NCBI GenBank assembly: GCA_030418115.1
Contig: JAUHQD010000016.1
Span: 1-64,000 of the forward strand
DNA: 64,000 nucleotides
Direction: 5' to 3'
Origin: Alteromonadaceae bacterium BrNp21-10
GTDB taxonomy: Bacteria > Pseudomonadota > Gammaproteobacteria > Enterobacterales > Alteromonadaceae
Numbering within the stretch: position 1 is the stretch's first letter; every line of letters begins with the position of its first letter. The notes below the pieces were generated by a model. The model searched no databases. It saw only the letters and a program-made list of their open reading frames with translations, and was not told where the DNA came from. The translations under genes and the position numbers were made by a program. Below, one piece after another: positions 18,896-29,236 of the stretch.

Positions 18896-18998
18896 GAGTT
18901 TTTCAGCAAACAATTTCAGTAAACGAGCAATTAGCCGCAAGCATAGCAAAGCTTAGCCGCTGGGCACAGCTTGGATTATAGGGTTTAGCTTAAACGCA

Positions 18999-19907
18999 AT
19001 GGGTCGAGGCAGTATGCAACAAAAACACTTCGTTGAAAATTATCAGTTTTGGCTCAAGTTAACCAGCTCATTAGCGGTGTTCGCGGCTGGCTGCATGATC
19101 CTAGTAAAAGTTTATGCTTGGTATCAAACCGATTCGGCGGTGATGTTGGCTTCACTCACTGATTCAATGTTTGATATTGCCGCTTCGATCATCAATTTTT
19201 TTGTCATTCGTTATGCGTTAACCCCTGCAGACGAAGAACACCGTTTTGGCCATGGTAAGGCTGAGGCGTTGGCCGGTTTGGCGCAGGCTACCTTTATTAT
19301 GGGCTCGGCGATGCTGTTAGCATTTCATAGTATTGAACGTTTAAAAAATCCCTTACCCTTAATACGCCCAGAGTTGGCCATTTACGCCAGTGTTTTTAGT
19401 ATTGTTATTACCCTTGCCCTTGTATGGGTGCAGCGAATAGCGATCAAACATACCCAGTCTGTGGCGATTAAAGCGGATTCATTGCATTACCAATCAGACT
19501 TATTAATGAATATGGCGGTGGTGCTGGCCTTGTATCTAAGTACTTTGGGCTTTTACGCCATGGATGGCGCATTTGCCATCGGCATTGCGCTGTACCTAGT
19601 GTGGGGAGCAAAAAGTATATTTGTCGAAGCCGGTGCCGCGCTGATGGACAAGGAGTTGCCAGAACTCACCGAGCAGATAGAAGCCATCGCTAAACGCCAG
19701 CCTTTAGTTTACGGGGTGCATGCAATACGTACTCGCCAAGCCGGAGCGACCAAATTTATCCAAATGCATTTAGAGCTTAATGACAATATGACGTTACTTG
19801 ATGCTCATCGAGTGACCCATGATGTTGAGCTGGCTATAGAGGCAGAAATTCCGGGGGCCGATGTACTGATCCACCAGGATCCGATTTCGGTGGTTAAAAA
19901 GTCATAG
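18999..19907 (+). CDS. fieF: Cation diffusion facilitator (ferrous iron / zinc efflux)
   Basis: Inner-membrane metal/proton antiporter of 302 residues with six membrane helices and a cytosolic C-terminal domain (about 215-300). Metal-site motifs of the FieF/YiiP group are present: D-S-M-F-D in helix 2 and H-Y-Q-S-D in helix 5, giving the DxxxD / HxxxD zinc site, and HRFGHGKAE in the loop. An ATG at 19014, with GAGG just before, is an alternative start that drops five residues. It lies alone, divergent from trmL. Iron efflux versus zinc efflux cannot be told with certainty. Confidence 0.9.
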   Translation: MGRGSMQQKHFVENYQFWLKLTSSLAVFAAGCMILVKVYAWYQTDSAVMLASLTDSMFDIAASIINFFVIRYALTPADEEHRFGHGKAEALAGLAQATFIMGSAMLLAFHSIERLKNPLPLIRPELAIYASVFSIVITLALVWVQRIAIKHTQSVAIKADSLHYQSDLLMNMAVVLALYLSTLGFYAMDGAFAIGIALYLVWGAKSIFVEAGAALMDKELPELTEQIEAIAKRQPLVYGVHAIRTRQAGATKFIQMHLELNDNMTLLDAHRVTHDVELAIEAEIPGADVLIHQDPISVVKKS

Positions 19908-19938
19908 TTTCAGCTCTAAACAACAGCGTCGCCAAATT

Positions 19939-21012
19939 TTAATCAGCTTGTAAAAAGGCCTGTAGATAACTCATAACCGGCTGACGGAATTCGTCGCTCT
20001 CCATAAATAACTCATGTTTGGCGTTTTCGATACGGTGCTTGATGCAATGGGGGAACTTATCGCAAACGCGATCTTGTGCTTCGTTATCCACCACCAACTC
20101 ATTACCGGCTTGCAGCATTAATACCGGTATCTGAATATCCCTAGCATGCTCTTCGATGCGGTTCATACCGGCAATGGCGGCTCTTAACCATTTAAAGGTG
20201 ACGCCACCGAGTTTCACCTTTGGCTGGGCATCATATTCCTGACGGAATAGTTGATAACGTATTTTGCTGTTGCTGATGGTGTTCAGAGCAAAGGGGACGG
20301 GTAGGTAATCCGTCTGACCAATAAAATACCAAGGCTTTACTGACAATACCGAGTTAATACGGATGCCGGTGCTAATTAAAACGTCAGCTAACCATTGTGG
20401 TAAAGGCGCTTTGATACCAAACATCGGTGATGAAAACACCACTTTGGCAAAGTGGTGCGGATTTTTTAATAAATACAAAGCGCCAATTGCACTACCCATG
20501 GAATGACAAATGAGGATGGGCTGATGGCGACTATTGACCTTGACCACCTCAGTATAAAACTGTTCGAAGTCGTTAACGTAATCGTCAAAATCTTCTACAA
20601 AGCCACGCTGAGGAAAGTCATTCATACGCTCTGACAAGCCCTGCCCACGGTGGTCGATGATGTACACCGAATATTCTTGTTGGTACAGCTCATACATGAA
20701 CTCTTTGTATTTTATCAGCGACTCAATACGCCCAGAAGAAATGACAATGTCGCCAATGCTTTGTGGATGCAGCACATAGGCGTAATGCAATTTAAGTCCA
20801 TCACTGGCGCTCAATTGACCTTGCACAACGTCGCTTTGCCACCAAGGTTGAATGGTGTCGACATAGTGAGATTCGAGGTCGGCTTCATTACTGTAAAACT
20901 GGGTCATGGCGTGTTCGCTGGCATTAGTGGTTGCGCAATACAGCATTATTAACGTTAAACATGCTGCGGGTAGGGTGGCTATAAGGCGTTTACTAGTTTC
21001 TATCAGCAGCAT
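19939..21012 (-). CDS. Alpha/beta hydrolase, lysophospholipase-like (PldB family)
   Basis: Hydrolase of 357 residues with a hydrophobic N-terminus (about 12-31) that may be a signal or anchor. The serine hydrolase fold is visible: oxyanion/turn segment D-H-R-G-Q-G-L-S near residue 118, nucleophile elbow I-C-H-S-M-G-S-A near 168, and the Asp-His partners in the last third (V-L-M-L-Q-A-G-N-E-L-V-V-D-N and A-K-H-E-L-F-M-E-S-D). The E-L-F-M-E-S-D ending matches PldB-type lysophospholipases. It likely cleaves lysophospholipids or monoglycerides; substrate unproven. It stands after fieF in a convergent arrangement. Confidence 0.78.
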   Translation of the reverse strand: MLLIETSKRLIATLPAACLTLIMLYCATTNASEHAMTQFYSNEADLESHYVDTIQPWWQSDVVQGQLSASDGLKLHYAYVLHPQSIGDIVISSGRIESLIKYKEFMYELYQQEYSVYIIDHRGQGLSERMNDFPQRGFVEDFDDYVNDFEQFYTEVVKVNSRHQPILICHSMGSAIGALYLLKNPHHFAKVVFSSPMFGIKAPLPQWLADVLISTGIRINSVLSVKPWYFIGQTDYLPVPFALNTISNSKIRYQLFRQEYDAQPKVKLGGVTFKWLRAAIAGMNRIEEHARDIQIPVLMLQAGNELVVDNEAQDRVCDKFPHCIKHRIENAKHELFMESDEFRQPVMSYLQAFLQAD

Positions 21013-21075
21013 GAAATTGCAACAATAAGTTGATGTTGAGTAAAGCTAACATAGTTTGACTGGTTAAATATATCA

Positions 21076-21759
21076 CTACAAGGCTGCCGTAACCTTGGGT
21101 AACAAAAAGTTATCTAGGGCACTTTGCAATGTAGGCAGTTTCAAATCCGCCTGGGCAAAACCACTATCTTGATAGTTAATGGATTCGGGTACCACAATAG
21201 TAAACAGCCCAGCTGCCTGCGCCGCTTGCATGCCGCGAACGGAATCTTCTAAGGCAATGCATTGTTCAGCGCTAACCCCCATCTTGGCTAATGTGGTTAA
21301 GTAGACTGCGGGGTGAGGCTTACCCTGAGCTTCGTTCTCTGCCGAATGGCATAATTCGAAATACTCGCCAATCTCTAGCTTGGCGAGTACCGCTTGGATA
21401 ATCTGTGGCGCTGAGCCGGACGCCACCGCCATTCGAATACCAGCCTGCTTGAGGACTTTTAGTAAGCTTAAAACGCCGGGCAGGGCACGCCCATGCTGCT
21501 GAATAAGGTCAATCACCTTTTGTTCCATTTGGGTTTTGATTTGCTGATTGCTAGCCCCTTGCCATGGGTAGCGTTGTCGCCAGTATTCCACCACTTCGGC
21601 ACTGCTTAAACCCGTGGTTTGATGACACATGGTTTCGCTTAAGGTAATGCCCACTTGCTGGAAAACCGCTTGCTCGCTTTCACGCCACAGCGGTTCTGAA
21701 TCAATAATCAACCCGTCCATGTCAAATATAACAGTATTAAATTTGGGCAATGAGCGCAT
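21076..21759 (-). CDS. HAD-superfamily sugar-phosphate phosphatase (HxpB/YniC-like)
   Basis: Cytosolic HAD phosphatase of about 227 residues with all four motifs: F-D-M-D-G-L-I-I-D-S-E-P-L-W (nucleophile Asp and acid Asp), A-V-A-S-G-S-A (motif II), the Lys in G-K-P-H-P (motif III) and L-E-D-S-V-R-G (motif IV). The D-S-E-P-L-W cap sequence resembles the 2-deoxyglucose-6-phosphatase/hexitol phosphatase group. The start at 21759 (ATG with AGAAGGA four bases before) is preferred to the upstream TTG at 21783. It follows argE on the same strand, 10-35 bases downstream, and may share its transcript, though no role in arginine synthesis is apparent. Confidence 0.82.
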   Translation of the reverse strand: MRSLPKFNTVIFDMDGLIIDSEPLWRESEQAVFQQVGITLSETMCHQTTGLSSAEVVEYWRQRYPWQGASNQQIKTQMEQKVIDLIQQHGRALPGVLSLLKVLKQAGIRMAVASGSAPQIIQAVLAKLEIGEYFELCHSAENEAQGKPHPAVYLTTLAKMGVSAEQCIALEDSVRGMQAAQAAGLFTIVVPESINYQDSGFAQADLKLPTLQSALDNFLLPKVTAAL

Positions 21760-21793
21760 AAGATCCTTCTCTCCCTTTCTCAACTCAGTGACC

Positions 21794-22936
21794 CTATAAA
21801 CAGGTTTGGGCTATCACTTGGGTTAATAAATGTAGGGTCGGGTCCACATAATCCAGCGCAAGATATTCATCGGGCTGATGAGCTTGGTCAATACTTCCTG
21901 GCCCCAGCACAATGGTGTCGCAACCGAGCTCGCTAATAAACGGTGCTTCGGTACAGTAATTGGCAGAATGTGGATCTTCACCAGTTATGGTTTTCACCAA
22001 AGCTAATATATCTGCCTCTGTGTTACAGGAAAATGACGGTACCGTGGCGTACATTAGTTCACGGCTGACTCGGCCCGGCCATTTCTGGGTAACTGGCGCC
22101 AATACTTCATCAATCTGCGCAATGATGGCATCGTCTTGCATACCTGGTAATAAGCGCAAATCGAAATTCATCTGACAATGGCCACAAATACGATTTTCAC
22201 CATCGCCGCCATGGATATGCCCTAAATTCATGGTCGCCTGCGGCACATTGAAAGTGGCATCGTTATTGGTTTCAAATTGTTTTTTAAAATCTAACAAACG
22301 ATTGATGGAGTCGACCATGATTTCAATGGCGTTCACACCTTTAGCTGGGTCGCTGGAATGACCGGCTTTACCCTGAATATTTAAACTATGGGCCATATGA
22401 CCTTTATGTTTATAAATAGGTTTAAGTTCGGTGGGCTCACCAATAATGGCCACATCGGGCTTAATCAACTGTTGTTGAGCAAAAAAACGTGCGCCAGCCA
22501 TGGAGGTTTCTTCATCGGCACTGGCTAACACATAAATTGGCTTTTGCAGTTTTTTAACATCTATTTGTTTCACCGCTTCGAGGATGAAAGCAAAAAAGCC
22601 TTTCATATCGCAGCTACCTAAACCATATAGCCGATTATCCGCTTCCCGAATTTTAAAGGGGTCGGATTGCCATTTTCCTTCATCAAAAGGCACAGTATCG
22701 GAATGGCCAGCGAGTAATAATCCGCCTTCTCCACTACCTAATTGGGCCAGTAAATTGAATTTATTGCGACTATCCGGTACAGAATGAATAGATATCTTAA
22801 ATCCTAAGTCAGAAAATTGCTCAGATAAATAGTTGATCAGATTGAGATTTGATTGATCAATTGCAGAATCAAAGGCGCTTATGCTAGGGATAGCAATAAT
22901 ATTTTTATAATTTTGTAAAAAATTTAATCCAGTCAT
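21794..22936 (-). CDS. argE: Acetylornithine deacetylase
   Basis: M20-family zinc peptidase fold, 380 residues, hydrolysing N-acetylornithine to ornithine. Motifs: G-H-S-D-T-V-P-F near residue 77 (metal His and catalytic Asp), G-S-C-D-M-K-G-F near 109 (bridging Asp), A-D-E-E-T-S near 143 (general base Glu), a dimerisation domain in the middle, and G-P-G-S-I-D-Q-A-H-Q-P-D near the end (last metal His). It is divergent from argC with a 220-base gap holding an ARG-box-like site, the arrangement of the E. coli argE-argCBH divergon. No argJ is seen, so the linear acetyl pathway is used. Confidence 0.95.
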   Translation of the reverse strand: MTGLNFLQNYKNIIAIPSISAFDSAIDQSNLNLINYLSEQFSDLGFKISIHSVPDSRNKFNLLAQLGSGEGGLLLAGHSDTVPFDEGKWQSDPFKIREADNRLYGLGSCDMKGFFAFILEAVKQIDVKKLQKPIYVLASADEETSMAGARFFAQQQLIKPDVAIIGEPTELKPIYKHKGHMAHSLNIQGKAGHSSDPAKGVNAIEIMVDSINRLLDFKKQFETNNDATFNVPQATMNLGHIHGGDGENRICGHCQMNFDLRLLPGMQDDAIIAQIDEVLAPVTQKWPGRVSRELMYATVPSFSCNTEADILALVKTITGEDPHSANYCTEAPFISELGCDTIVLGPGSIDQAHQPDEYLALDYVDPTLHLLTQVIAQTCL

Positions 22937-22946
22937 ATGAAATAAT

Positions 22947-22964
22947 TATGCATAATTGTTGAAT
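22947..22964. promoter_or_regulatory. ARG-box-like operator in the argE-argC divergon
   Basis: The 18 bases agree with the ArgR consensus TNTGAATWWWWATTCANW at 15 of 18 positions by hand alignment. A second, overlapping-start match of similar quality sits at 23156-23173 across the argC ATG and may be chance. ArgR usually binds paired boxes; a good second box three bases away is not seen. Confidence 0.4.
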
Positions 22965-23156
22965 AAGTATATTAATAATGGCATTCTTCACGCTTGTGCC
23001 GCTTAACGCAATAAAAGAATGCTATGAAATTACAATTTGCCCCTATACATAAGTCGGCTTTCTGCCATTATCTGCGACGATCTTAATTTTAGGGACGGGT
23101 TCTCCCCGCTGTTTTTTTCCTTTTTTCAAATCTAACAAATAGTTAAACTTAATTAT

Positions 23157-24173
23157 ATGAATATTAAAGCATGTGTATTTGGAGCTAGTGGTTATGCCGG
23201 TGCAGAATTGGTTGCGTTATTGCAACGGCATCCGGTGTTTTCTGTGCAATCTGTATTGGTGTCGGCGAACAGTCATGACGCCGGTGAGTACTTGCAAGAC
23301 CTTTACCCACAGCTAGTAGGTTTGCAAAAATTACAGCTACAAGCCGGTACTGATGAACAGTTGCAGTTAATGGCCGACAGCATGGACGTGATCTTTTTAG
23401 CCACGCCCCATGAATTTAGTCATGACCAAATGTCGGTATTTACCTCAGGTAAAGCACGGGTCATGGATTTATCCGGCGCCTTTCGGATAAAAAATGCCAC
23501 TACCTTTGAAGAATATTATGGCTTCGCTCATCAACAACCTGAACTGTTGGAGAAAGCAGTATACGGTTTAGTCGATTGGTTTGAAGCACAATTAAAAGAT
23601 GCCACTTTGGTCGCAGTGCCAGGCTGTTATCCCACTGCCTCTTTATTAGCGCTAAAACCGTTGTTTAATGCGGGTTTATTAGATAAAAGCCAATGGCCAG
23701 TAATTAATGCGGTCTCCGGTGTCAGTGGCGCGGGTCGTAAGGCATCGATGACCAACAGCTTATGTGAAGTCAGTTTGCAGGCTTATGGGGTGCAACAGCA
23801 TCGTCATCAGCCAGAAATCGTAGACTGGCTAGGTACCGACGTTATTTTCACTCCGCATCTGGGCAATTTTAAACGTGGCATTCTCGCTACTATTACAGTG
23901 CGCTTGAACCAAGGCGTAACTGAGCAGCAAATCCAAGACTGCTATCAAAACAGTTATGCCAATAGCCCTATGGTTAGATTGCGTTCGCGTTTTCCTAAGG
24001 TTGATGATGTGGTGGGGACGACTTGCTGCGATATCGCTTGGAAATATAATCCACAAAGTGGCTATTTAGTGGTGGGAAGCGCCATTGATAACTTACTTAA
24101 AGGCGCCGCCGGTCAAGCCGTACAATGTGCCAATATCAGTTTTGGTTTAGATAAAAATACTGGGTTTATGTAA
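23157..24173 (+). CDS. argC: N-acetyl-gamma-glutamyl-phosphate reductase
   Basis: NADPH-dependent reductase of 338 residues, third step of arginine synthesis. N-terminal dinucleotide fold F-G-A-S-G-Y-A-G-A-E-L, the catalytic Cys in V-P-G-C-Y-P-T (about 158), and the late H-R-H-Q-P-E and G-A-A-G-Q-A-V-Q motifs match the family. No clear ribosome site lies before the ATG (the preceding bases are A/T only), so a leaderless or weakly initiated mRNA is possible. The stop overlaps the argB start by one base (TAATG). First gene of the argCBFGH-A row. Confidence 0.95.
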   Translation: MNIKACVFGASGYAGAELVALLQRHPVFSVQSVLVSANSHDAGEYLQDLYPQLVGLQKLQLQAGTDEQLQLMADSMDVIFLATPHEFSHDQMSVFTSGKARVMDLSGAFRIKNATTFEEYYGFAHQQPELLEKAVYGLVDWFEAQLKDATLVAVPGCYPTASLLALKPLFNAGLLDKSQWPVINAVSGVSGAGRKASMTNSLCEVSLQAYGVQQHRHQPEIVDWLGTDVIFTPHLGNFKRGILATITVRLNQGVTEQQIQDCYQNSYANSPMVRLRSRFPKVDDVVGTTCCDIAWKYNPQSGYLVVGSAIDNLLKGAAGQAVQCANISFGLDKNTGFM

Positions 24174-24976
24174 TGAAAACGCCTTTGGTGATTAAAGTTG
24201 GCGGTGCGCTGCTGGATAGCCCGATGCATTTACAGCGGCTGTTTGACGTTATCTGCAAATTACAGCAAAAGCGGCCGGTACTATTGGTGCATGGCGGCGG
24301 CGCGTTGGTACAACAGTGGTTAGATAAACTTGGTTTAGAGTCGGTCAAGTTAGATGGCTTACGGGTTACCCCAAAAGAGCATATTCCTTATGTGACTGGT
24401 GCTTTAGCCGGTGCGGCAAATACCCAGTTAGTGCTCATGGCCAAACAAGCGGGTATTAAAGCCGTGGGTTTGAGCTTAGTTGACGCTGATGTAGCTAATT
24501 GCCAAGTGCTAGATGAAAAATACGGCAATGTCGGCACGGCAACACCGGGGCAGGCTTATGTATTATCCGCATTAATGGCTAACCATTTTTTTCCGATTAT
24601 TAGCTCGATTGGTGCCAGTGACGACGGTGAGTTACTCAACGTCAATGCGGACCAAGCCGCGGTCGCCATTGCCCAAAGTGTTGCTGGTGAGTTGTTGTTA
24701 TTGTCAGATGTGCCCGGCGTGTTAGATGCTGAAAAGCAGCTGATCAGTGCTTTGAATAAAGATTCTATTGCGACTTTAATCGCCGATGGTGTGATCACCG
24801 ATGGTATGATGGTCAAGGTTAATGCCGCGCTGGAAACAGCCAATAAGCTTGATAATGCGGTGATTATCGCTGGTTGGAAAACACCAGAAAAACTTTCAAT
24901 GTTGTTGGCAGGGGAATCTGTTGGCACCACCATTTATCCGGATACAGCTATCCATTTAACTTCAAGTTCAGTGTAA
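24173..24976 (+). CDS. argB: N-acetylglutamate kinase
   Basis: Amino-acid-kinase fold enzyme of 267 residues, second step of arginine synthesis. The N-terminal K-V-G-G-A-L-L-D (ATP/phosphate-binding Lys), V-H-G-G-G-A-L-V (acetylglutamate site) and the later D-V-P-G-V-L-D and D-G-V-I-T-D-G-M-M-V-K segments identify ArgB. It overlaps argC by one base and argF begins 10 bases later, so it is part of the same operon. The short N-terminus without the extra regulatory helix suggests the arginine-insensitive form used in the linear pathway, where ArgA is the controlled step. Confidence 0.93.
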   Translation: MKTPLVIKVGGALLDSPMHLQRLFDVICKLQQKRPVLLVHGGGALVQQWLDKLGLESVKLDGLRVTPKEHIPYVTGALAGAANTQLVLMAKQAGIKAVGLSLVDADVANCQVLDEKYGNVGTATPGQAYVLSALMANHFFPIISSIGASDDGELLNVNADQAAVAIAQSVAGELLLLSDVPGVLDAEKQLISALNKDSIATLIADGVITDGMMVKVNAALETANKLDNAVIIAGWKTPEKLSMLLAGESVGTTIYPDTAIHLTSSSV

Positions 24977-24986
24977 GGGACGTCCT

Positions 24987-25895
24987 ATGAAAGCGGACTT
25001 ATTGAGTTTTCAACATCACAGCGCGCAACAAATTCGCGACTTATTGGCCTTAGCCGCGGACTTTAAAGCTAATCCGGCAAAGTACAGTCAAGCGCTTGCA
25101 GGTAAATCCATTGTGGGTCTATTTGAAAAGCCTTCATTGCGAACCCGCGTTAGTTTTGATGTGGGCATTCACAAATTGGGTGGACATTTTGTCTATCTGG
25201 ATTGTCAGGATGGTCAGTTATCCGGCCGCGAAAGCTTAAAGGATATCGGCGCTAACTTAGCCTGTTGGGCTGATGGTATTATTGCTCGGGTGTTTAAGCA
25301 CGATACGCTTATTGAGTTATCCCAAGGGGCCAAAGTACCGGTGGTAAATGCCCTATGTGATTTGTACCATCCTTGTCAGGCATTGGCGGATTATCTAACG
25401 TTAACCGAAGCTTTTCCGAATAAGTCCCAATTCAAATTGGCTTATGTGGGCGATGGCAATAATGTGACCCATTCATTGATGATTATGGGTGCCATTTTAG
25501 GTTGTGAAGTACGAGTGATTACACCGGTGGGCTACGAAGCCAGCGATGAATTAATCCAACTTGCACAAAAATTGGCAGCAGATAACGGCGGCAAAATTGT
25601 TATCAGTACCAGCATGGATGATTTGAAAGGCGTGGATGCAGTGTATGCCGATACGTGGATCTCCATGGGCGACAATACTAAATTCAGTGATATTGAGCAG
25701 ACTTTTATGCCCTATCAGTTGAGCTCAGCGGTGATGGCGGATGCCGGTGCAGAATTTGTACTGCATTGTCAGCCGGCACACCGTGAGCAAGAAATAACCA
25801 GTGAATTGATGGATAGCAAACATTCGTTGTTATTGCAGCAAGCAGAAAATAGAATGCATGCGCAAAACGCCATCTTAATTGAATTAATGAAATAA
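24987..25895 (+). CDS. argF: Ornithine carbamoyltransferase
   Basis: Cytosolic transferase of 302 residues joining ornithine and carbamoyl phosphate to citrulline. The carbamoyl-phosphate loop is S-L-R-T-R (about 51-55), [11 protein letters not shown] is the second substrate motif and the late H-C-Q-P-A-H-R carries the active Cys. In most relatives the last motif reads H-C-L-P-A-H; the Q here is a small deviation from memory of the family. AAGGGACG precedes the ATG. Lies between argB and argG with short gaps. Confidence 0.93.
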   Translation: MKADLLSFQHHSAQQIRDLLALAADFKANPAKYSQALAGKSIVGLFEKPSLRTRVSFDVGIHKLGGHFVYLDCQDGQLSGRESLKDIGANLACWADGIIARVFKHDTLIELSQGAKVPVVNALCDLYHPCQALADYLTLTEAFPNKSQFKLAYVGDGNNVTHSLMIMGAILGCEVRVITPVGYEASDELIQLAQKLAADNGGKIVISTSMDDLKGVDAVYADTWISMGDNTKFSDIEQTFMPYQLSSAVMADAGAEFVLHCQPAHREQEITSELMDSKHSLLLQQAENRMHAQNAILIELMK

Positions 25896-25906
25896 CGGAG
25901 CGAAAC

Positions 25907-27118
25907 GTGACCGCTAAAAAATTTAACAAAGTCGTATTAGCCTATTCAGGCGGCTTGGATACCTCAGCCATTATTCCATGGTTGAAAGAGAATTATGATT
26001 GTGAAGTTGTCGCTTTTGCTGCCGATGTCGGTCAGGGCGATGAAGAGCTAGAAGGCTTGAAAGAAAAAGCCCTAGCCACCGGTGCCAGCGAATGTCATAT
26101 CGTTGACCTAAAAGAAGAGTTCGTGCGTGATTACATCTATCCAACGGTAAAAACCGGTGCGGTATATGAAGGCCAATATCTATTAGGTACGTCAATGGCG
26201 CGCCCCGTTATTGCTAAGGCCCAAGTTGAGATCGCCCGTTTAGTGGGTGCTGATGCTTTGTGTCATGGTTGTACCGGTAAAGGTAATGACCAAGTACGTT
26301 TTGAAGGTGCCTTTGCAGCCCTTGCTCCAGACTTAACGGTTATCGCCCCATGGCGTGAGTGGGACTTAAGCTCCCGTGAAGATTTACTCGACTATTTAGC
26401 CGAGCGTAAAATTAAAACCACCGCATCAGCGGCCAAAATTTATAGCCGTGATGCCAATGCGTGGCATATCTCCCACGAAGGTGGCGAACTAGAAGATCCA
26501 TGGTGTGAGCCAACAAAACAGGTTTGGACATTAACCGTTGACCCAGAAGATGCACCCAATACCCCAGAGCGTATTACCTTAAGCTATGACAAAGGTGAAT
26601 TGGTTGCCGTTAATGGCGAGCAACTTAGTCCTTATAACGCCTTAGTTAAATTGAATGATTTAGCGGCGGCTCACGGTGTCGGTCGTATCGATATCGTTGA
26701 AAACCGCTTAGTGGGCATGAAGTCTCGCGGCTGTTATGAAACGCCGGGCGGCACTGTATTAATGGCCGGTTATAAAGCTATTGAAGCGTTAATTCATGAT
26801 AAGCGTACCTTGCAATATCGTGAGCAATTAGCCTTAGAATTCTCGCATCTTGTTTATGACGGTCGTTGGTTTACACCGTTGTGTAATGTGATGTTGGCTT
26901 CAGCCAATGAGTTCGCCAGCAAGGTTACCGGTGATGTAGTGATCAAACTGTATAAAGGTCAGGCGACTGTTGTACAACGTCGTTCGCCGAACAGCTTGTA
27001 CTCAGAAGATTTTGCTACCTTCAGTAAAGATGAAGTGTACGACCAGAAACATGCTGAAGGCTTTATTCGTTTGTACAGCTTATCTAGCCGTATCCAAGCG
27101 TTAAAAAATCAGAAGTAA
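25907..27118 (+). CDS. argG: Argininosuccinate synthase
   Basis: ATP-dependent ligase of 403 residues condensing citrulline and aspartate. The P-loop-like A-Y-S-G-G-L-D-T-S is at residues 12-20 and the later G-N-D-Q-V-R-F and P-W-R-E-W segments are typical of the ArgG type 1 family. GTG start with CGGAG seven bases before it, 11 bases after the argF stop. A hairpin follows at 27135-27160 and a 166-base gap separates it from argH, so a promoter or processing site could lie there. Confidence 0.96.
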   Translation: MTAKKFNKVVLAYSGGLDTSAIIPWLKENYDCEVVAFAADVGQGDEELEGLKEKALATGASECHIVDLKEEFVRDYIYPTVKTGAVYEGQYLLGTSMARPVIAKAQVEIARLVGADALCHGCTGKGNDQVRFEGAFAALAPDLTVIAPWREWDLSSREDLLDYLAERKIKTTASAAKIYSRDANAWHISHEGGELEDPWCEPTKQVWTLTVDPEDAPNTPERITLSYDKGELVAVNGEQLSPYNALVKLNDLAAAHGVGRIDIVENRLVGMKSRGCYETPGGTVLMAGYKAIEALIHDKRTLQYREQLALEFSHLVYDGRWFTPLCNVMLASANEFASKVTGDVVIKLYKGQATVVQRRSPNSLYSEDFATFSKDEVYDQKHAEGFIRLYSLSSRIQALKNQK

Positions 27119-27134
27119 AAAATTTATAAATTAC

Positions 27135-27160
27135 AGGTGAATGGGTTCGTGCATTCACCT
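27135..27160 (+). terminator. Hairpin between argG and argH
   Basis: A 9-bp perfect stem AGGTGAATG (27135-27143) with CATTCACCT (27152-27160) and an 8-base loop, 16 bases past the argG stop. No real T-run follows, so partial attenuation or mRNA protection is more likely than full termination. Confidence 0.4.
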
Positions 27161-27284
27161 TAGTATTTAAATAAGTGGATGCAATTTAGGTTGTGTCCAT
27201 TTTCATTATCTGGTGGTTGCTCGTTGTAGTCTCAGCAACCATCGATAATTAGCCAGTTAGTTAAGCAAAAAGAGAGGTTTCCAC

Positions 27285-29225
27285 ATGGCACTTTGGGGTG
27301 GTCGGTTTAAACAAGCAGCCAGCGCACAATTTAAAGCGTTTAATGATTCATTGCCGGTAGATTACCGTATGGCAGTGCAGGATATACAAGGCTCCATGGC
27401 GTGGGCTGAGTCATTGCACCAAGTGAATGTATTAAGTGCAGATGAATTAAGTCGCTTACAGGCGGCGTTAGCCGATTTACAACAATCCGTGGCTGCCGAT
27501 CCAGAGCAAATCTTGACCTCAGATGCGGAAGATATTCACAGCTGGGTAGAAACTGCCCTTATCGAGCGTACTGGTGATTTGGGTAAAAAATTACATACCG
27601 GCCGTAGCCGTAATGATCAAGTCGCCACCGATTTGAAATTATGGTGCAAAGAAACTGGCGGCGAATTATTAGTCGCGCTAGTTAATTTACAGCAAGCGTT
27701 GATGGATTTAGCCAGTCGCGAGAGCGCCACCGTCTTACCCGGTTATACCCATTTACAACGTGCCCAGCCGGTGACCTTTGGCCACTGGTGTTTAGCCTAT
27801 GTGGAAATGTTCGACCGTGATATTGGCCGTTTAAAAGACACCTTATATCGTGCCGATACCTCGCCATTAGGTTCAGGCGCATTAGCCGGAACGGCTTATC
27901 CTATTGACCGTGAAAATTTAGCCGAGCGCTTGGGCTTTCGTCGTGCCACTATCAACAGCTTGGATGCGGTTTCTGATCGCGACCACGTGTTGGAATTATT
28001 GTCCTCGGCCAGCATCAGCATGATGCACTTATCGCGTTTTGCAGAAGATTTGATTTTTTATAACTCCGGTGAAGCCGGTTTTATTGAGTTGAGTGACTTA
28101 GTGACCTCTGGCTCATCGTTAATGCCACAAAAGAAAAACCCCGATGCGTTAGAACTTATTCGTGGTAAAACCGGCCGCGTTATAGGCTCACTTGCCGGTA
28201 TGTTAGTGACCATGAAAGCCTTGCCTCTTGCCTATAACAAAGACATGCAAGAAGACAAAGAAGGCTTATTCGATGCGCTGGATACGTGGATGCAGTGTAT
28301 GGAAATGGCGGTGATGGTCGCCGAAGGTTTAAAAGTGAATCGCGTGCGTACTTTGGCCGCGGCCCAGCAAGGCTACGCCAACTCTACCGAGCTTGCCGAT
28401 TACTTGGTAAGTAAAGATATCCCCTTCCGTGAAGCCCACCATATTGTTGGTGAAGTCGTATTGGCAGCCATTGAAGCTGGCCATGCTTTGGAAGATTTTA
28501 CGCTGGCAGAATTACAAAAATACAGTGAGCGTATTGGCCAGGATGTATTCCAACATTTGTCCATTGAATCGTGCTTGGATAAACGTGAAGTACTCGGCGG
28601 CACTTCTAGAGCCCAAGTACAAAAAACCATTGAGCACATTCAATCCGGTCATCACACCACCTTGAATGCACAAGTATTAGGTGCACCAGGGAAAGGCCAA
28701 ATTCAACACGCCCTTAAGCAAGTGCAGCAACGTTTAAATGCGCAGCGGGCCGAAGTAATGTGTGTACGTCGTGCACGTATGACCGATGTTGATCAGCTGC
28801 TTGGCTTAGTGACCTATTGGTCTGATGCCGGTGAAATATTACCCCGCAGCCGCGATAACATTATTCACGACATCCAAAATTTTGTGGTCGCCGAAGTCGA
28901 CAATAAAGTTATAGGTTGTGCGTCGTTGTATATCTACCAAACCGGTTTAGCGGAAATTCGCGGCGTAGCTGTAGATGCTAATGAACAGCACAAAGGCTTA
29001 GGTACAGCGTTGGTGCAGTATTTATTAGAGTTGGCGCTGGAAATTAAACTCGATAAAGTCATTGTTCTAACTTACACCCCAGAGTATTTCGCCAAGTTAG
29101 GTTTTGCCGCCATTGATAAGAGCACTTTGTCTGAAAATATTATCAATGACAGTGAGTTCTTTAGTCATAAGAGTGCGGATGACGAAGTGGCAATGGAATA
29201 CTTGTTGAATATAACGCTAGGTTGA
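27285..29225 (+). CDS. argH: Argininosuccinate lyase fused to a GNAT acetyltransferase, ArgH(A)
   Basis: Bifunctional protein of 646 residues. Residues 1 to about 465 are argininosuccinate lyase (A-L-W-G-G-R-F start, [21 protein letters not shown], and the superfamily loop [12 protein letters not shown]). A linker near 475-490 leads to a GNAT domain (about 492-640: [16 protein letters not shown], and the acetyl-CoA loop in the [11 protein letters not shown] segment) resembling the catalytic part of N-acetylglutamate synthase. Such ArgH(A) fusions are known in marine gammaproteobacteria. GAGAGG lies before the ATG. Odd point: a full-length argA follows, so two acetylglutamate synthases may be present. 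Confidence 0.94.
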   Translation: MALWGGRFKQAASAQFKAFNDSLPVDYRMAVQDIQGSMAWAESLHQVNVLSADELSRLQAALADLQQSVAADPEQILTSDAEDIHSWVETALIERTGDLGKKLHTGRSRNDQVATDLKLWCKETGGELLVALVNLQQALMDLASRESATVLPGYTHLQRAQPVTFGHWCLAYVEMFDRDIGRLKDTLYRADTSPLGSGALAGTAYPIDRENLAERLGFRRATINSLDAVSDRDHVLELLSSASISMMHLSRFAEDLIFYNSGEAGFIELSDLVTSGSSLMPQKKNPDALELIRGKTGRVIGSLAGMLVTMKALPLAYNKDMQEDKEGLFDALDTWMQCMEMAVMVAEGLKVNRVRTLAAAQQGYANSTELADYLVSKDIPFREAHHIVGEVVLAAIEAGHALEDFTLAELQKYSERIGQDVFQHLSIESCLDKREVLGGTSRAQVQKTIEHIQSGHHTTLNAQVLGAPGKGQIQHALKQVQQRLNAQRAEVMCVRRARMTDVDQLLGLVTYWSDAGEILPRSRDNIIHDIQNFVVAEVDNKVIGCASLYIYQTGLAEIRGVAVDANEQHKGLGTALVQYLLELALEIKLDKVIVLTYTPEYFAKLGFAAIDKSTLSENIINDSEFFSHKSADDEVAMEYLLNITLG

Positions 29226-29236
29226 GCAGATAAGTC

